A stretch of 64,000 nt of DNA from Apiospora phragmitis (Eukaryota > Ascomycota > Sordariomycetes > Amphisphaeriales > Apiosporaceae): NCBI GenBank assembly GCA_038363925.1, contig JAQQWL010000002.1, positions 5,394,001-5,458,000 on the forward strand. The letters are read 5' to 3'. Of this stretch, positions 25,248-35,779 are shown in pieces. The notes below the pieces were generated by a model. It was not told where the DNA came from. It did no database searches and worked only from the letters and a program-made list of their open reading frames with translations. A program made the position numbers and the translations under genes. Positions within the stretch are counted from its first letter, which is position 1. Every line of letters starts with the position of its first letter.

Positions 25248-26983
25248 TATTATTAAGCCTTATAAGTTATAATTTAATTTAATTATAACGCTTATAATTA
25301 ATTAAATATATTAATAATTATTATTTTTAAAGATTTTTATATTATTTTAATAAGTACGCGTATTATACCCGGGCTCTCCGTAAATTCTATAGCGTTATAA
25401 GCGTATTTTAAACGTTTTTATATAACTACTCTTTCGACGCGATTCGTTTTATAACTATTTATTAACGACCCTTTAAAACTGCAGGTCTTTTTTAGCTTAT
25501 ATATAAAGTAATCCTCTATTTTATAGCCGTCTCTTTTTCGTACGACGGCGCCGGCTAAACATCTTATTTACTTTTCGAAATATTATATTCTTACCTTTTA
25601 AAAAAGTAACTCGGTATATAACCTACGTTATAACCTTTACGATCTAATTAAAGCTAATTAAAATAAACGTCGAAAAACTATTTTAATATCGTATAATATG
25701 GTTTCGAACGTATTTAGTTTAAATCTAAGCTTTAATCGAATTATTTAAAGTTTTTAATTCTTAAAGAATAAATAGGCCTAAAAACGTCCCCGGAGATATT
25801 AAAATATATAGCTTTATATTTAACTATAAAGTAATATATTCCGAATTATACGAGACGAGTCCTATCCCTCGAAAGCTTCTTTATATATTCGAAACGGTAA
25901 AAATTACCTAGAACGCTTTTAAAAACGCTAGTAAAAAATCCTCTTTAAAAATATAAGTAATATACGCCCGCATAAAACCTTTAATTTCTTTCTCGTACAC
26001 TTTTTTAACGTATAAAAACAGCCGATATTAAAAAGCTAAAGCTTATATAATAAATAAAAAAGTGTATAAAGTATAATAATTAAGTTCTTTTTATAATAAA
26101 GCTCGAAAGCTATTAAGTAATAGCTTTCGTAGTCGTTTAAAACTAAGAGGCGATAACGACCCTTTATATAAAACTTAATATATTAATTAAAATATCGAAT
26201 CTAGTCCTCGCCTCGTTTATTCGTAGTTTAGCTATTTTTAATAATTATAATCACCTAGTCCTTCGATAATAAGCTGTTTTTATACTAAGAAAAAAGGTAC
26301 GTTTTCTTAATAAAAATAATATATAAAGGGATAACGTAACCGTTTAATTTAACGCTTTAAATAATTATAACCTATTCCCGGTCCTTTTATTATATTACCT
26401 TAAGCTTTCCGCGTTAATCGAAAGTGGTTACGATTATTTCGAACGAGATTTAATTCATAAAAAACTCGGTCTCGTTAAGGTTATATATATCCTCCTCTTA
26501 TATTTTATATAATTTAATTATATTTCGTATAAAAATAAATTATACGCGATACGCGTTAAAATCTTTATAAAAAACTTTTTAATAATCGATTTTTTAATTA
26601 AAACGCGTTTAGAGGTCTAGTTATTATTATACGAAATTAAAGGCTTAATTAATGCCGACGCGTCTCGCGTCGCGTAAATTAAACAATCGATTCGCTATAT
26701 TTTTTATACTACTTAACCGGGGAAAAAAACGATCGCGTATTTAAATTAATAATATACCGAATAATTAATTCCTTTTTAAAATTAAAAAGCTTTCGAGAAT
26801 TTATAAAGATTTTAAATCGTAATCGAATTTCGCGTCGTTAACTACGTAACGTTAACTTTAAAACATAATATATCGCTATAACTTTTCGTATACTTAATTT
26901 TAAATTATTTTAAAACATATAAAGCGTTAAATTAAACCTTTTTTCGTTATTTTTTAATTCTATACTTTTTAAAAAAGTTAATT

Positions 26984-27030
26984 AAAAGTACGCAGCTCGC
27001 TTATATACGCAGCTCGCTTATGGGATACGT
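26984..27030 (-). repeat. Right inverted repeat of Fot1-like element 2
   Basis: Reverse complement of 25201-25247 with about four differences, including the doubled CAGCTCGCTTATA motif, and followed by a TA duplication. Confidence 0.8.
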
Positions 27031-27032
27031 TA

Positions 27033-28111
27033 ATCTAGGTTAATGATTTGCTTCGCTGGGCTAATCCAACCATTTCTTAGTTGCGGGAGTCTCCGGGGTA
27101 ATGCGGGTAACTAGGTGTAGATCAGGGTCGTTCATCGCACATCGTCATTCGTTAGACCCAACTCCTAGTTATTTTACCTTTCTTAGTATTCAACACGTTT
27201 ATCCAATACTTTTACTCCAGTGGAACGAAACCAGGATTGGGGAAACACGACTTCCATTCCGCTTGGACATAGGAGGATCTGTCGTTCGAATCCGGGCTTC
27301 TCAAAAATATATCGGCTGATCTTGCGCCCCTTATGCGAAGGTGAACAAAGGCAAGCAAGAATGGAATCATTCGTCCCGCTATTTATTTCAGGCATATAAA
27401 GCTCAAGCAGTCACTGGATGGCAATACAAGCCAGCCCGTTCGGGGGAGTCCTCGGAGAGCGACCGAGCGCAATACCTGTCAACGTGTCACCTATGAGCTT
27501 CGGGACATGTGGAGCAGTCTGGTAATTATAGAAGTTTGGCGAACTACCTGCATTTATTTCTCCCAAAAAGGTATGTAATCTGAATCCCTTTCTAATAAAT
27601 CTTAGGAGATTTGAAACCCGTTTCCGTATATAATTAATCAGATCGCCGCGTTGAAATATACACCTGTCCGAATAATCTTCCAAATGGAAGAAAAATATAG
27701 CAATAATAATAATACAAGTGCAGACTTCGCCCACAAACCTAAAGATGAAACCAACTAGACGGGATGGCCTAAAGGCAGGTCGTATTCCTTATCGAAATGC
27801 CGCAATACAGAGGCAAGGCGGCTATCGGTTAGGGGAACCTGGCTTTCGGTTGAGGGAACCTGCCTTGCTTCTGTACTTTCTTCCAAGAGTTCATGGTTCG
27901 CTACTTCGAAAAGGAGGTAGTCGGCCACGCCTGCGATCTCCCATAGGTGGCTGATGCCGGCTGCTGAGGTACTGGAATCAACCTGGGGACAGTTGGGTCT
28001 CATTCGGGCTGGGTGTCCTCGCCAGCGATGGCGGCGCCTTGCGATTTGATAGTACCTACCGACTCTCGGCGTTAGTAATACTCTCTTTGTAATAAACGGG
28101 GGGTTCCATGA
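27033..28111. other. Border strip, no convincing gene
   Basis: Composition changes here within a few bases from about 25-30 percent GC to balanced, and CA/TG dinucleotides return. Open frames on both strands are short or overlap each other and none shows a domain. A minus-strand frame from 28396 to 27755 begins four bases after the kinase stop and ends SHLWEIAGVADYLLFEVANHELLEES, which looks more protein-like than chance, but I cannot assign it. Confidence 0.4.
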
Positions 28112-28311
28112 GGAAATAAAGGCAACACCTCGAACAAACGGTGAATCCACCCTGAGACACTGGGATAGCGGCTGGAATAGGAAGGAATAGTCTTGGGAAT
28201 AAACGAGATATCTCAAGAGGGAATAAAGGCATCTCCTCGAATAAACGGTTATTCCACCTCCCTTGAGACACTGTGATAACAAGGAATAACGACTGGAATA
28301 GGCAGGAATAG
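28112..28311. repeat. Imperfect direct duplication
   Basis: Two copies, 28112-28190 and 28219-28311, share GGAATAAAGGC, CTCGAA(C/T)AAACGGT, TGAGACACTG and ACTGGAATAGG-type blocks in the same order. The second is longer by small insertions. A partial third unit may precede the first at 28087-28108. It lies inside the minus-strand open frame 28396-27755 of unknown status, close to the end of the kinase pseudogene. No mobile-element ends are visible. Confidence 0.6.
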
Positions 28312-28399
28312 ACACCGGAAGTCGCTTACGCAGGGACGCTTTTATTGTGGTCGCTGAATCATCATCGTCATAATCTTTGAGGTTATGCCGGAGCATGGC

Positions 28400-29854
28400 C
28401 TAAAGTGCTGACCCGCCACCCATCGAGTTCAATGGATTCATCCAGTAGTTCCTGTCTGGTTTTGATGTAGTCGAAGACGCCTGAGACTGGATCATGCTGT
28501 CACTAGCATGTCGCTTGTGCTTGTGCCCAGTTGGTTCCAGGTCGGCACCGCGTGTTTTCCGACCGGCAGCCACACCGATTATCCGATTGGCAGTGACAGC
28601 AGCAGTATTAGCAGCGGCGCCGTGGTCAATGGCAGTGGTGGCAGCTGCCGCCCCCTTGACTCCCGTGGCTGTTGCCCGTTTAGCAGGGTCCAGAACTAGC
28701 ATAGTCCGCAAGATGGTTATCAATGCACTCGATTCCGCCTTGTTCACGCTCTCGACAACCAGTTTGTACCAGTCTGCGCCCGGCCACGAGTTTCCGTATG
28801 CAAAGTCTGGGAGGCAGCCTCCCAGTCTCGCCAAAACGCATCCCAGTGACCAGATATCCGCCGCCGTCGTGTAGCCGGTGTGTCGTTCTCGCCTTATGGA
28901 GATACTCTAACGCATCAGCGCTCTGGAGAAGGATCACGCAGCACTCGTCGTATACAAAGGGGTCTTCCCCATGCTGGTAATTCAAGTTCCCGCCTGACAG
29001 GTACTCGAGCCATATCGCGGGAGGGGACCCAGTGTCGGCCTGGACTAAACGGACAATGTGAGGCTGTTGCAGGGTAGGTAAGCTTATGTCGACCAGCAGA
29101 GCTCTCTCTCAACATACGTGACTGAACTTTCTCATCATCGCTATCTCGTTCCGCCAATCCTGCGCATCGTAGTATTTGGGATCTCTCGGGCGCTTGCAAG
29201 CGGTCTCCTCTCCGGTGCTCACATCCCAGCAGGGCATCACGTCGCCGAACCCCCCTGCCCCGAGATGGGCGCGGATGATGCGTATGGGCCTCTGGACCGG
29301 CGTATGGGTGCCAGTGTTCAGCTCCGTGTCTTGGCCGCCCAGCTGGATGTTCTGAAGCAGATCGTCGGTCACGGCCGGCTGTTCCAAGAACTGCTCGACG
29401 TTCGCGATGTAGGTTGGGGAAGTGACCTCATGCTGAGCGGGAACAGTTCTGAAAGGCAGGCTCCCGTCGAGCTGTATGAGGATCTCCTTGGCTTCTGTCG
29501 CGAGCTCAAGGCCGCCTATGATCCAGTCGAAGCCGCGCCTGAACTCGTGACCTTTTGAATCGTATGTGACTATCGTCCCGTGTGTGGAGTTCAGGTCTTG
29601 TAGGACAAGGCAGTACTTCTCACGGATCTTTTTGAACGTCAGCGCAAAATGGCGATTGCTGACCCGCATGGATGGTATCAGGAAATGGCATTATTTCTTG
29701 TCGCGTCCCGCCACGAAGGAGCTTTGACTGCCGGGGCCCTTGCTGAATCGGAATTCGAGATAGGGGGGCTCTGCATCCCTATCCTCTGTCGTTGCTCTGC
29801 TCGTGCGAGATAGAGTAACCTTAGTATAGATGGGACCATATCAGCCGGTCGCAT
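28400..29854 (-). pseudogene. FHA-domain Ser/Thr protein kinase, disrupted
   Basis: The intact ancestor would bind phosphothreonine through an N-terminal FHA domain and phosphorylate proteins. The minus strand shows a start-like segment at 29854 (SILRLLYLARAEQ), then in another frame an FHA domain with FRFSKGP, VAGRDKK, a TAA stop, and SMRVSNRHFALTF followed by DLNSTHGT. A kinase N-lobe follows (GAGGFGDV glycine loop, ETACKRP with the lysine, the alpha-C part ending MMRKFSH). A 54-nt GTATGT...CAG intron (29064-29117) joins this to PHIVRLVQAD and LEYLHKA. The frame then jumps near 28885 directly to AADIWSLGCVLARLG, the region after the activation segment. The HRD and DFG motifs are absent, so about 45 residues of catalytic core are deleted with a frameshift. 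The C-terminal tail runs to the stop at 28400. It can hardly be active. Confidence 0.75.
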
Positions 29855-30187
29855 TATTTCTAGTCGAAAGGCAGCTCTACGCGAGCAGCCAATTGTGTTC
29901 CCACGATGGTGGACCGCATTGACTAGGAAGTAACGGCGTACTTGCCGTGGCAACAGTACGCCGTGGATTAACTGTTAATATTGGAGTGCTAATGTGTAAG
30001 TAACCTGTAGTTGGATTTGGATACCCCTTCATGTTCTATCAGGTAATGATCATGTCGTTGCAGGAAGCGATGTTTGAATTTAGGTATTATCCTCTGTCAC
30101 TGGACAGCCAATAACAGTGTACACTATTTGACGTGATGTCTACATTATTGTGAGGAACAGTGCTTTTTCGTACTGCAATTGCCCATA

Positions 30188-31192
30188 TCAAGCCATCTCG
30201 GTTGACCCGCGCTCCCCTTTTGACTTGATGTCGTCGGTCCTTTTGAAGAACCTCTTCTGTGCAATCAAGCCATACCGTTCAGCGGTGGAGATCCGATGTA
30301 TGCCCAGGTACACAAAGACGCAGAGTACAATGTACTCGGGGAGGAGGGCCATGGGCGAGAACAGCAGGGCACGGCCAAATAGCGGACTCCAGATGGACGT
30401 GCCAATGTTGGCGCCGGCGGACTCGAACACGCTGATGACGCCGAAGACGGCCCGGATGCAGAGGAACGGGGAACTGATCAGCAGCCATCGGATGTACTAG
30501 GAAAGAGGTTCGACTCATTAGCTTGGCCCCGGCACGTGTGGATGAAGGTCACGAACCCGAGAACAGCCAGGTGAGAGACGAGGGAGCACACAGAGGAATA
30601 TGGCAACTTACAATGATCTGGCCGTCCTTGATCCTGTCGTGCCTCCAGAAGTTCAACCACACCGCCATCGCCACGAGCGCCAGGAGAACAAAGACGAACT
30701 CGAAGTACGCGATCTTGAAGAGGGTCGTCTGGGTGTCGGCCATCTCGGGGTCGCCCGTGAAGCCTCCTGCGGTGCCGAGGAGGCCGACGGCGCCTAAGAG
30801 CAGCCCTCGGGTGAGGCCGATGAACAGCTTCTTGCTCTTGCTTTCCGCCTCCAAACTTCGTAGGGCTAGCAGTCAGCAGCGTGATCTTGAGGTAAATGAA
30901 GCTTGGGCAAGTCACGAAAAGCGATGTTGCCCACGGCATGGCTTGCTTACACTATGCGGGTGTGCAATGCCGGTTTCGCTTCTTAGCTATCGCTTCCTTG
31001 TATATGGAATCCACCAGGCAGCCCTTCAGTCAGGATTGGATCATGCTCACCACAAGCGAATGCCATCGCGGGATACCACGCCATGCGAGGGCCGTACCTC
31101 CAGGCGCGGATTCCGACATAGAGGGTGATGGGCACTATGGGTGCGTAGAACACGATCTGCGCAATGGCAGATGCCCTGTGTGCGTTGTACAT
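30188..31192 (-). CDS. DUF7702-like multi-pass membrane protein
   Basis: Proposed exons are 31192-31051, 30865-30612 and 30496-30188, giving 234 residues in a consistent frame. Donors GTGAGC and GTAAGT and acceptors CTAG fit. The start at 31192 (MYNAHRASAIAQIVFYAP) follows the usual beginning of this fungal family, where the first helix comes at once. Later helices include GLTRGLLLGAVGLLGTAG, IAYFEFVFVLLALVAMAVWL, YIRWLLISSPFLCIRAVFGVI and ALLPEYIVLCVFVYLGI, the last being the characteristic family C-terminus. The function of the family is unknown. Two helices normally found between exons 1 and 2 seem absent, and a TGA blocks the extension LLALRSL upstream of exon 2. An exon may therefore have been missed or lost. 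Confidence 0.55.
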
Positions 31193-32006
31193 CTCAAATG
31201 CTGTGAGCTGGTCCGGCAAAGCAGAGTCGTCTTGGACTAGGTGCGAGAGCTTCGGGCGACTTCCAACAGACTCGTAATGGACAAGAATGAATAATTAGAG
31301 CGAGAATCAGATGATGGCTCAAATTTCTAAACTGTCTTTGCATTATCGACTCTGCACCACACCTGGCGTGGGAGCGCATCGCTTTATACGTGCTCTTGGC
31401 AAGATGTGTAGGGGTTCATGATCAAGCAATTGCCCAGAGGCGCAGACCAGGGGACCACGATGCCTCCATGCCGTTTATGATTAGAATCCGCGAAAATGGA
31501 TCCCCACGTCTAAGCCTGACGGGTCATATACATTCTCTACTGCGCATTGTATTCAGCTAACTGACTTATCGCGAGCGAGTTCGAGAACTCAGCCCACTGG
31601 TCTCTGCTTTGAACCAATGAGCGTACAAGCGCCAGACCCCGTTGGTGTTCGCGGATTCTGACCCAAAGAGGGACGGTGCTAACGCAGGCCCCTGTAAGCA
31701 TGTAAGCAAGCCCACGCTGATGGGGCTACGACAATAAAGAAACGTCAGTCGGAGGATCTACCTGCTCTTTTCGCAGTTGTCGAGCTGCGTGCCGATTGAT
31801 AAGGAATTCGGAGAGAGATAGAGAGAGAGAGAGAGGCAGGGATCGAACATAGATCCTTCACTTGTGCCCAATACTTGACGACCCGATACCGCAAGCGAAA
31901 CCGCAAGAAATGCAACAAGACCCTATCTAATGCCGCTCTTCGGTTACAATCCGGTGGTCGTTCCTGATAGCGACTCGTTTCTTTTTCCGAACCTTGGGAG
32001 GGAAGC
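31193..32006. other. Divergent intergenic region
   Basis: About 800 bases between the start of the DUF7702-like gene and the start of the Zn2Cys6 regulator, so it would hold both promoters. It contains a GA-rich microsatellite at 31811-31836. I see no RNA gene or further coding signal. Confidence 0.5.
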
Positions 32007-33423
32007 ATGGTGGGCGTGCCTGGCAGGTCGAAAGCTTGCCATACCTGCAAACAACGAAGAATCAAAGTAAGCCACACTCGGTACTTTGTGTAACCCAGGC
32101 GATTCAACTTGGTACCTTACTTGCTGATCAGACCACAAGTGCGGCGGCGAACTCCCCACGTGCCAGAACTGTGCCAAGTCCAAGCGCGTCTGCACCGGCT
32201 ACCAGCGCCAGCATGCCTGCATCTTATCCCAGTCCATGGCCGTTGCTGGATCCGCACAGTCCAACGGCCAATCACTCCTGCAGTCCGAGCCGGGCTCAGG
32301 CTTGGTCATGATTTCCTGGTGGCGTGCAGCTAAGAGCAATCCCTTGTCCCGTGCGGCCAAGATCGGGCACCTGAGTCCTGAAATGTTGGCCATGCCCATC
32401 CGTCTACCGCAAGAGGTGTCCAGTCAGCGTGTGTACAGGAGCCGCCTCATATCCTTAATGGTCGAGAACGATGCCCCCTTCGATGGAGAGAACAGCAGGG
32501 CGTACCAGACCTTCGGAGACCGCTACGACTGGTCGCTCCACGTCCTGAACCTCCCCTCGCTGACGCCGGCGCTCGAACACGCCTTGCTGGCCATGAGCAC
32601 GGCGCGGCTCGGCCGCCACACTGGCCGTCCCGCCCTCACCCAGGAGAGCCTGAAGCTGTACGCCCAAAGCGTGGCCCAGGTGCGGCGCGGCATCCTCCTC
32701 CACGACAAGTCGGCGGCGCTGACCAGCGAGCAGAGCCTGGCCGCCTGCCTGTCGCTGCTCTGGTACGAGACCATCGAGTGTCCGGGGAAGAGCATGATGG
32801 GGTACCAGGCCCACTATATGGGGTGCCTGGAGCTGCTGAGGATGCGAGGCGCGGGGGCGTATTCGTCTGGGCTTGCGCACTGTACGTTACAGATCCTGCG
32901 ACTACACACGATAAGCAAGAGCAGTTACCATTTTGCCGGACAAGGGGGAAACCAAGTCTTGTTATTATTTTCAAGGCAAGTGGCTGACAACAGATGGTAG
33001 GTGATTTTTGGCAACGACCCGGGCGGGATCACGTTCCTGGCCCAGCCGGAATGGCTCCATCTCCCATGGTCGTCGCCGCCCGTCACCAAATCCCTCTTCG
33101 ACCGACTCCTGGACATCCTGCTCCAGCTGCCCCGCCTCGCGGCGCAGTTTGAAGCGTTGCACACCGCGGCGGGCCCACAGCACGCGCTCCGCCGCGCCTC
33201 GGACATCACCAAGGAGGGCCAGAGGACGGAAGACGCGCTCGAGGATTGGCTGCGGAGCTTCCGGGCCGCGCTACCCGGCGGCGACGGCGCCCTGTACCGC
33301 GCGGAGCTACTGGGCGCGCGCGCCGGGCGCGTGGGGGCGCGAGATGGCCTGGATCGACGGCATGGTCGGGCGCATCCACGCGAGCGGGTACGGGAATGCG
33401 GGCACGGTGCTGGGGCAGCGTAG
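32007..33423 (+). CDS. Zn2Cys6 transcription factor (fungal_trans_2/DUF3468 type), probably truncated
   Basis: Exon 1 is 32007-32066 and exon 2 starts at 32140. The intron (GTAAGC to CACAAG) splits the binuclear zinc cluster, giving CHTCKQRRIKCGGELPTC then QNCAKSKRVC, with all six cysteines in the usual spacing, followed by the TGYQR typical of this class. Exon 2 continues with VYRSRLISLMVENDAPFD and a helical region (LEHALLAMSTARLGR) that matches the beginning of the DUF3468 domain. A second intron is needed before the TAG at 32998; the best in-frame choice is 32956-33000 but its donor is weak. Exon 3 reads FLAQPEWLHLPW and then ends at 33423 in a frame that has drifted. The expected family end, AWIDGMVGRIHASGY..., is present nearby in another frame (33345-33436). 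About 150 central residues are missing. Confidence 0.6.
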
Positions 33424-33436
33424 CCGTGAGGGCTGA

Positions 33437-33917
33437 CAGAGAAGAGACTGAAAAGATTCAAGAAAGACGAGAAGAAAATATGACCGTGGATCTGGTTTCC
33501 TATAAGTAGCCTGGACAAAACCGAGGAGCTCCTGAATTCAGCAAAGAGCGAGGGAGACGATATGGTAAACTTGCGGCTGTGCATCTCATTATTCGTCTAT
33601 TTATGTATACATCTTAACCTCTCCTTCTATAAAGTGTACGCCCTGCCCTGCAGTTAAGTTAACTTTACTGGCTCAGGACGGCTTATCAAGAGCGATTGTA
33701 AGAACGAGAGGGTATCAATTCCCAAGCGCCGTGGATGTTCCTCGGAACAACATTCCCCAGTAAATCAAAATCACGTCAACTCCAGTAAATGGCCTCAACC
33801 CCAGAGAAAGGAAATCAGGTGTTAACAGACAATGAAACGAGAAAGGGTGCACGTCCACTCGCAGCAACCCACAACCCGAGAGGCAGCTGAGCTGAGGCAA
33901 GAGAACCGTAACTGCCG
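33437..33917. other. Intergenic, convergent
   Basis: Between the ends of the regulator and of the acid-phosphatase-like gene. Likely 3' ends of both. I see nothing else in it. Confidence 0.4.
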
Positions 33918-35779
33918 TTAGACCGTTTCGCGAGGCTTCACCGGCTCTCCCTCCATGATGCTCACACCGTCGTCATTCAACTCCCTCACGACGGTCGCAC
34001 CGAAAGTCATCTCTCCGCCGCCCCTGGCTACGTTTGGCGGTGTCGCGGGGCCGCCCATCTCCCAGCTGCCGACGCGCTCGCGCCGACCGCCGCTCCCGAC
34101 CACGGACAGATCCTTGTCCGAGGCCATCTTCTCGGCGCCCTTGAAGCCGCCGAGACTGCTGCTCCGCCGCACCACCGCATCGTGATGAGCACTGCGGCGG
34201 CGGCGGACTCGGAGGCCGCCGAGAAAGAAGGCGGCGAGCCCGGCGAGGGCGACGACGGCCAATGTCACGAGCGCGCCGATGACGCCGCCGACGGCGGGAG
34301 ACAGGCCGTTTCGGCTGCTACCACCAGCATCACCGGGCCACGGGAAGCTGCTGCTGCCATCGCCGCCCATTTTGGCCTCGACGGCCATGCAGTACGGCGT
34401 GGCGGCGCTGCAGAGCTGGCACCAGTCGTAGAGGTCCGTGACGGCGACCTCGGCCATGGCGGTGCGGAAGTCGGGCCACTTCATGCTCGACTGGGAGTTG
34501 CCGCGGCCGAAGATGGGGTACTCGATGAGGGACGCGCTCTCGTTGGTGCCGTAGCGGTAGAGGAAGCGGACCCAGAGGTCGTCCTCGTCGGGATACTGCC
34601 GGGTGCTGCCGCCGCTGTCGTCGTCGTCGTCGTTGGATACGCTAAACAGCTCGAAAACCATAGCCGACCCGGGCTCGGGGATGGTCTGGAACCGGAGCTG
34701 GGACGGCCCCTCCGACAGCTGCGCCAGCGCGAAGAAAGCCAGCATCGGCTCGAACGGCCCGACCGTCAGGGACAGCTTGCGCAGGTACCCGCCCGCGATC
34801 TGCGCGCGCAGCTGCGCCGACACGCGGCCGGCCAGGGTCCGGCCCGCGACGGCGCGGACCATGTCGCCCGGCCGCAGGCCCGAGGCCGAGAGGTTGCCGT
34901 TATAGTCGAACTGCTGGTCGCTGGCGAGGCGGCCCAGGCGGTCGAGCACGTCGGCGCCGAGCGCGGCCCGGACTGTCGCGTTGTGGGCGTACTGGTACGC
35001 GGCGTAGTCCCAGAGCACGTAGGCGTGGTCGGCGTTGGCCGCGGGCGGTTGGAAGGGCTCGGTGCCGGCGAAGACGGTCTGGCTGAGCTTACTGTACAGT
35101 GCCAGGCTCTCGTTGCGGTTCGTTTGGATGATCTCGTCGTCGTCGGCTTGAAGCTGCGATCCCATGTATGTGGGGCACGACACATGCCCCTGAATTCTGC
35201 TCTCTGTGTTAGTACCTGAACTTGCTGCGAGCCAGATATCTTGCGTGTTTGGCTATACGCACTGGAAAGATTTCGGGTCTAGCATGGATGTCGTTTGAAT
35301 GTTGGGGTATTGGTAGCCATCCAGAGGGAAGTCGACCACCGACCCATTTGAGAGAGTCGAGGCGTTCCTGCCGCTATGGTTTTCTATAAATGCATCTGGT
35401 GTAGGCGGGTACAGCCCCTGCATGAACGCCATGGCCGAGGCCACATTGTAGGTGTCGGTATTAGTGACAATGTCCAGCTGGCTGTTGTCTAGAGCCCTCC
35501 GCGACAGCCCAACGATTGGGAAGCTATTGTTGATGTTGTCGTCGCTGGCGCCATCGTTACTTGAATTGGCCAAGTAGCGATACCTAAACATTTGTCCCTG
35601 GGCGAACATCTGCTGAGCCCCATAGGTGGTGAGGCTGACCGCGAGGGAGTCGGTGGAAATTGGCGTGCGCTCGCCATGGAGGATGTAAGCAAAAGACGAC
35701 CACACAATCTGCTCCGCCTGGACTCCTCCCACCCGAGGAGCAGCAATGCTGCTAGTGCGCGAAGACCTTCGGGGGCCAT
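33918..35779 (-). CDS. Membrane-anchored histidine acid phosphatase homologue, catalytic residues replaced
   Basis: Exons 35732-35259 (or from an ATG at 35779) and 35189-33918 are joined by a 69-nt intron (GTATAG, perfect TACTAAC branch, CAG). The body is a branch-2 histidine-acid-phosphatase fold of about 580 residues: an N-terminal WSSFAYILHGERTP strand, TYGAQQMFAQGQMFRYRYL, N-glycosylation sites, a cysteine-containing lumenal domain, then a transmembrane helix (VGGVIGALVTLAVVALAGLAAFFLGG) followed by RVRRRR and a polar cytoplasmic tail of about 100 residues. The catalytic RHGxRxP is LHGERTP and the distal HD motif is GPFEP, so phosphatase activity is not expected. The best signal peptide (ATG at 35779, hydrophobic LRALAALLLLG) is out of frame with the body, so either the N-terminus differs or there is a 1-nt error near 35735. 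Type I topology is inferred. Confidence 0.75.

Larger units (their letters stand above)
25201..27030 (-). mobile_element. Fot1/pogo-type DNA transposon 2, RIP-inactivated
   Basis: A 1,830 bp element bounded by inverted repeats of about 47 bp and TA duplications (25199-25200 and 27031-27032). Minus-strand translation gives a pogo-family transposase start: an ELIIRYI segment, PRLSSIKNIANRL, ARRVGIN and DLxTRFNRKIDY at about 26860-26580, which is the CENP-B-type DNA-binding domain. EEDIYNLNETEF follows at about 26480-26500, where the first catalytic Asp of the family's NFDETG is changed to Asn. The remainder is too degraded to read with confidence. It is a different subfamily from element 1, as the inverted repeats do not match. 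Its right end is the sharp border of the AT-rich block. Confidence 0.82.

Noticed and set aside
27255..27310. GTTCGAATCC box like a tRNA T-loop
   Set aside because: The flanking bases do not form a T stem, and no acceptor or anticodon arm could be folded around it on either strand.
27755..28396. 213-codon minus-strand frame after the kinase pseudogene
   Set aside because: It includes an internal DNA duplication translated in the same frame and no domain. It could be a real tail or a chance frame, so it is described in the border-strip entry rather than called as a gene.
31835..31880. GTTCGATCCC on the minus strand as possible tRNA 3' half
   Set aside because: No five-base T stem and no matching 5' half. 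It lies beside a GA microsatellite.
34182..35219. 345-codon plus-strand frame
   Set aside because: Antisense of the phosphatase homologue; alanine/glycine/valine-rich translation typical of GC-rich antisense frames.
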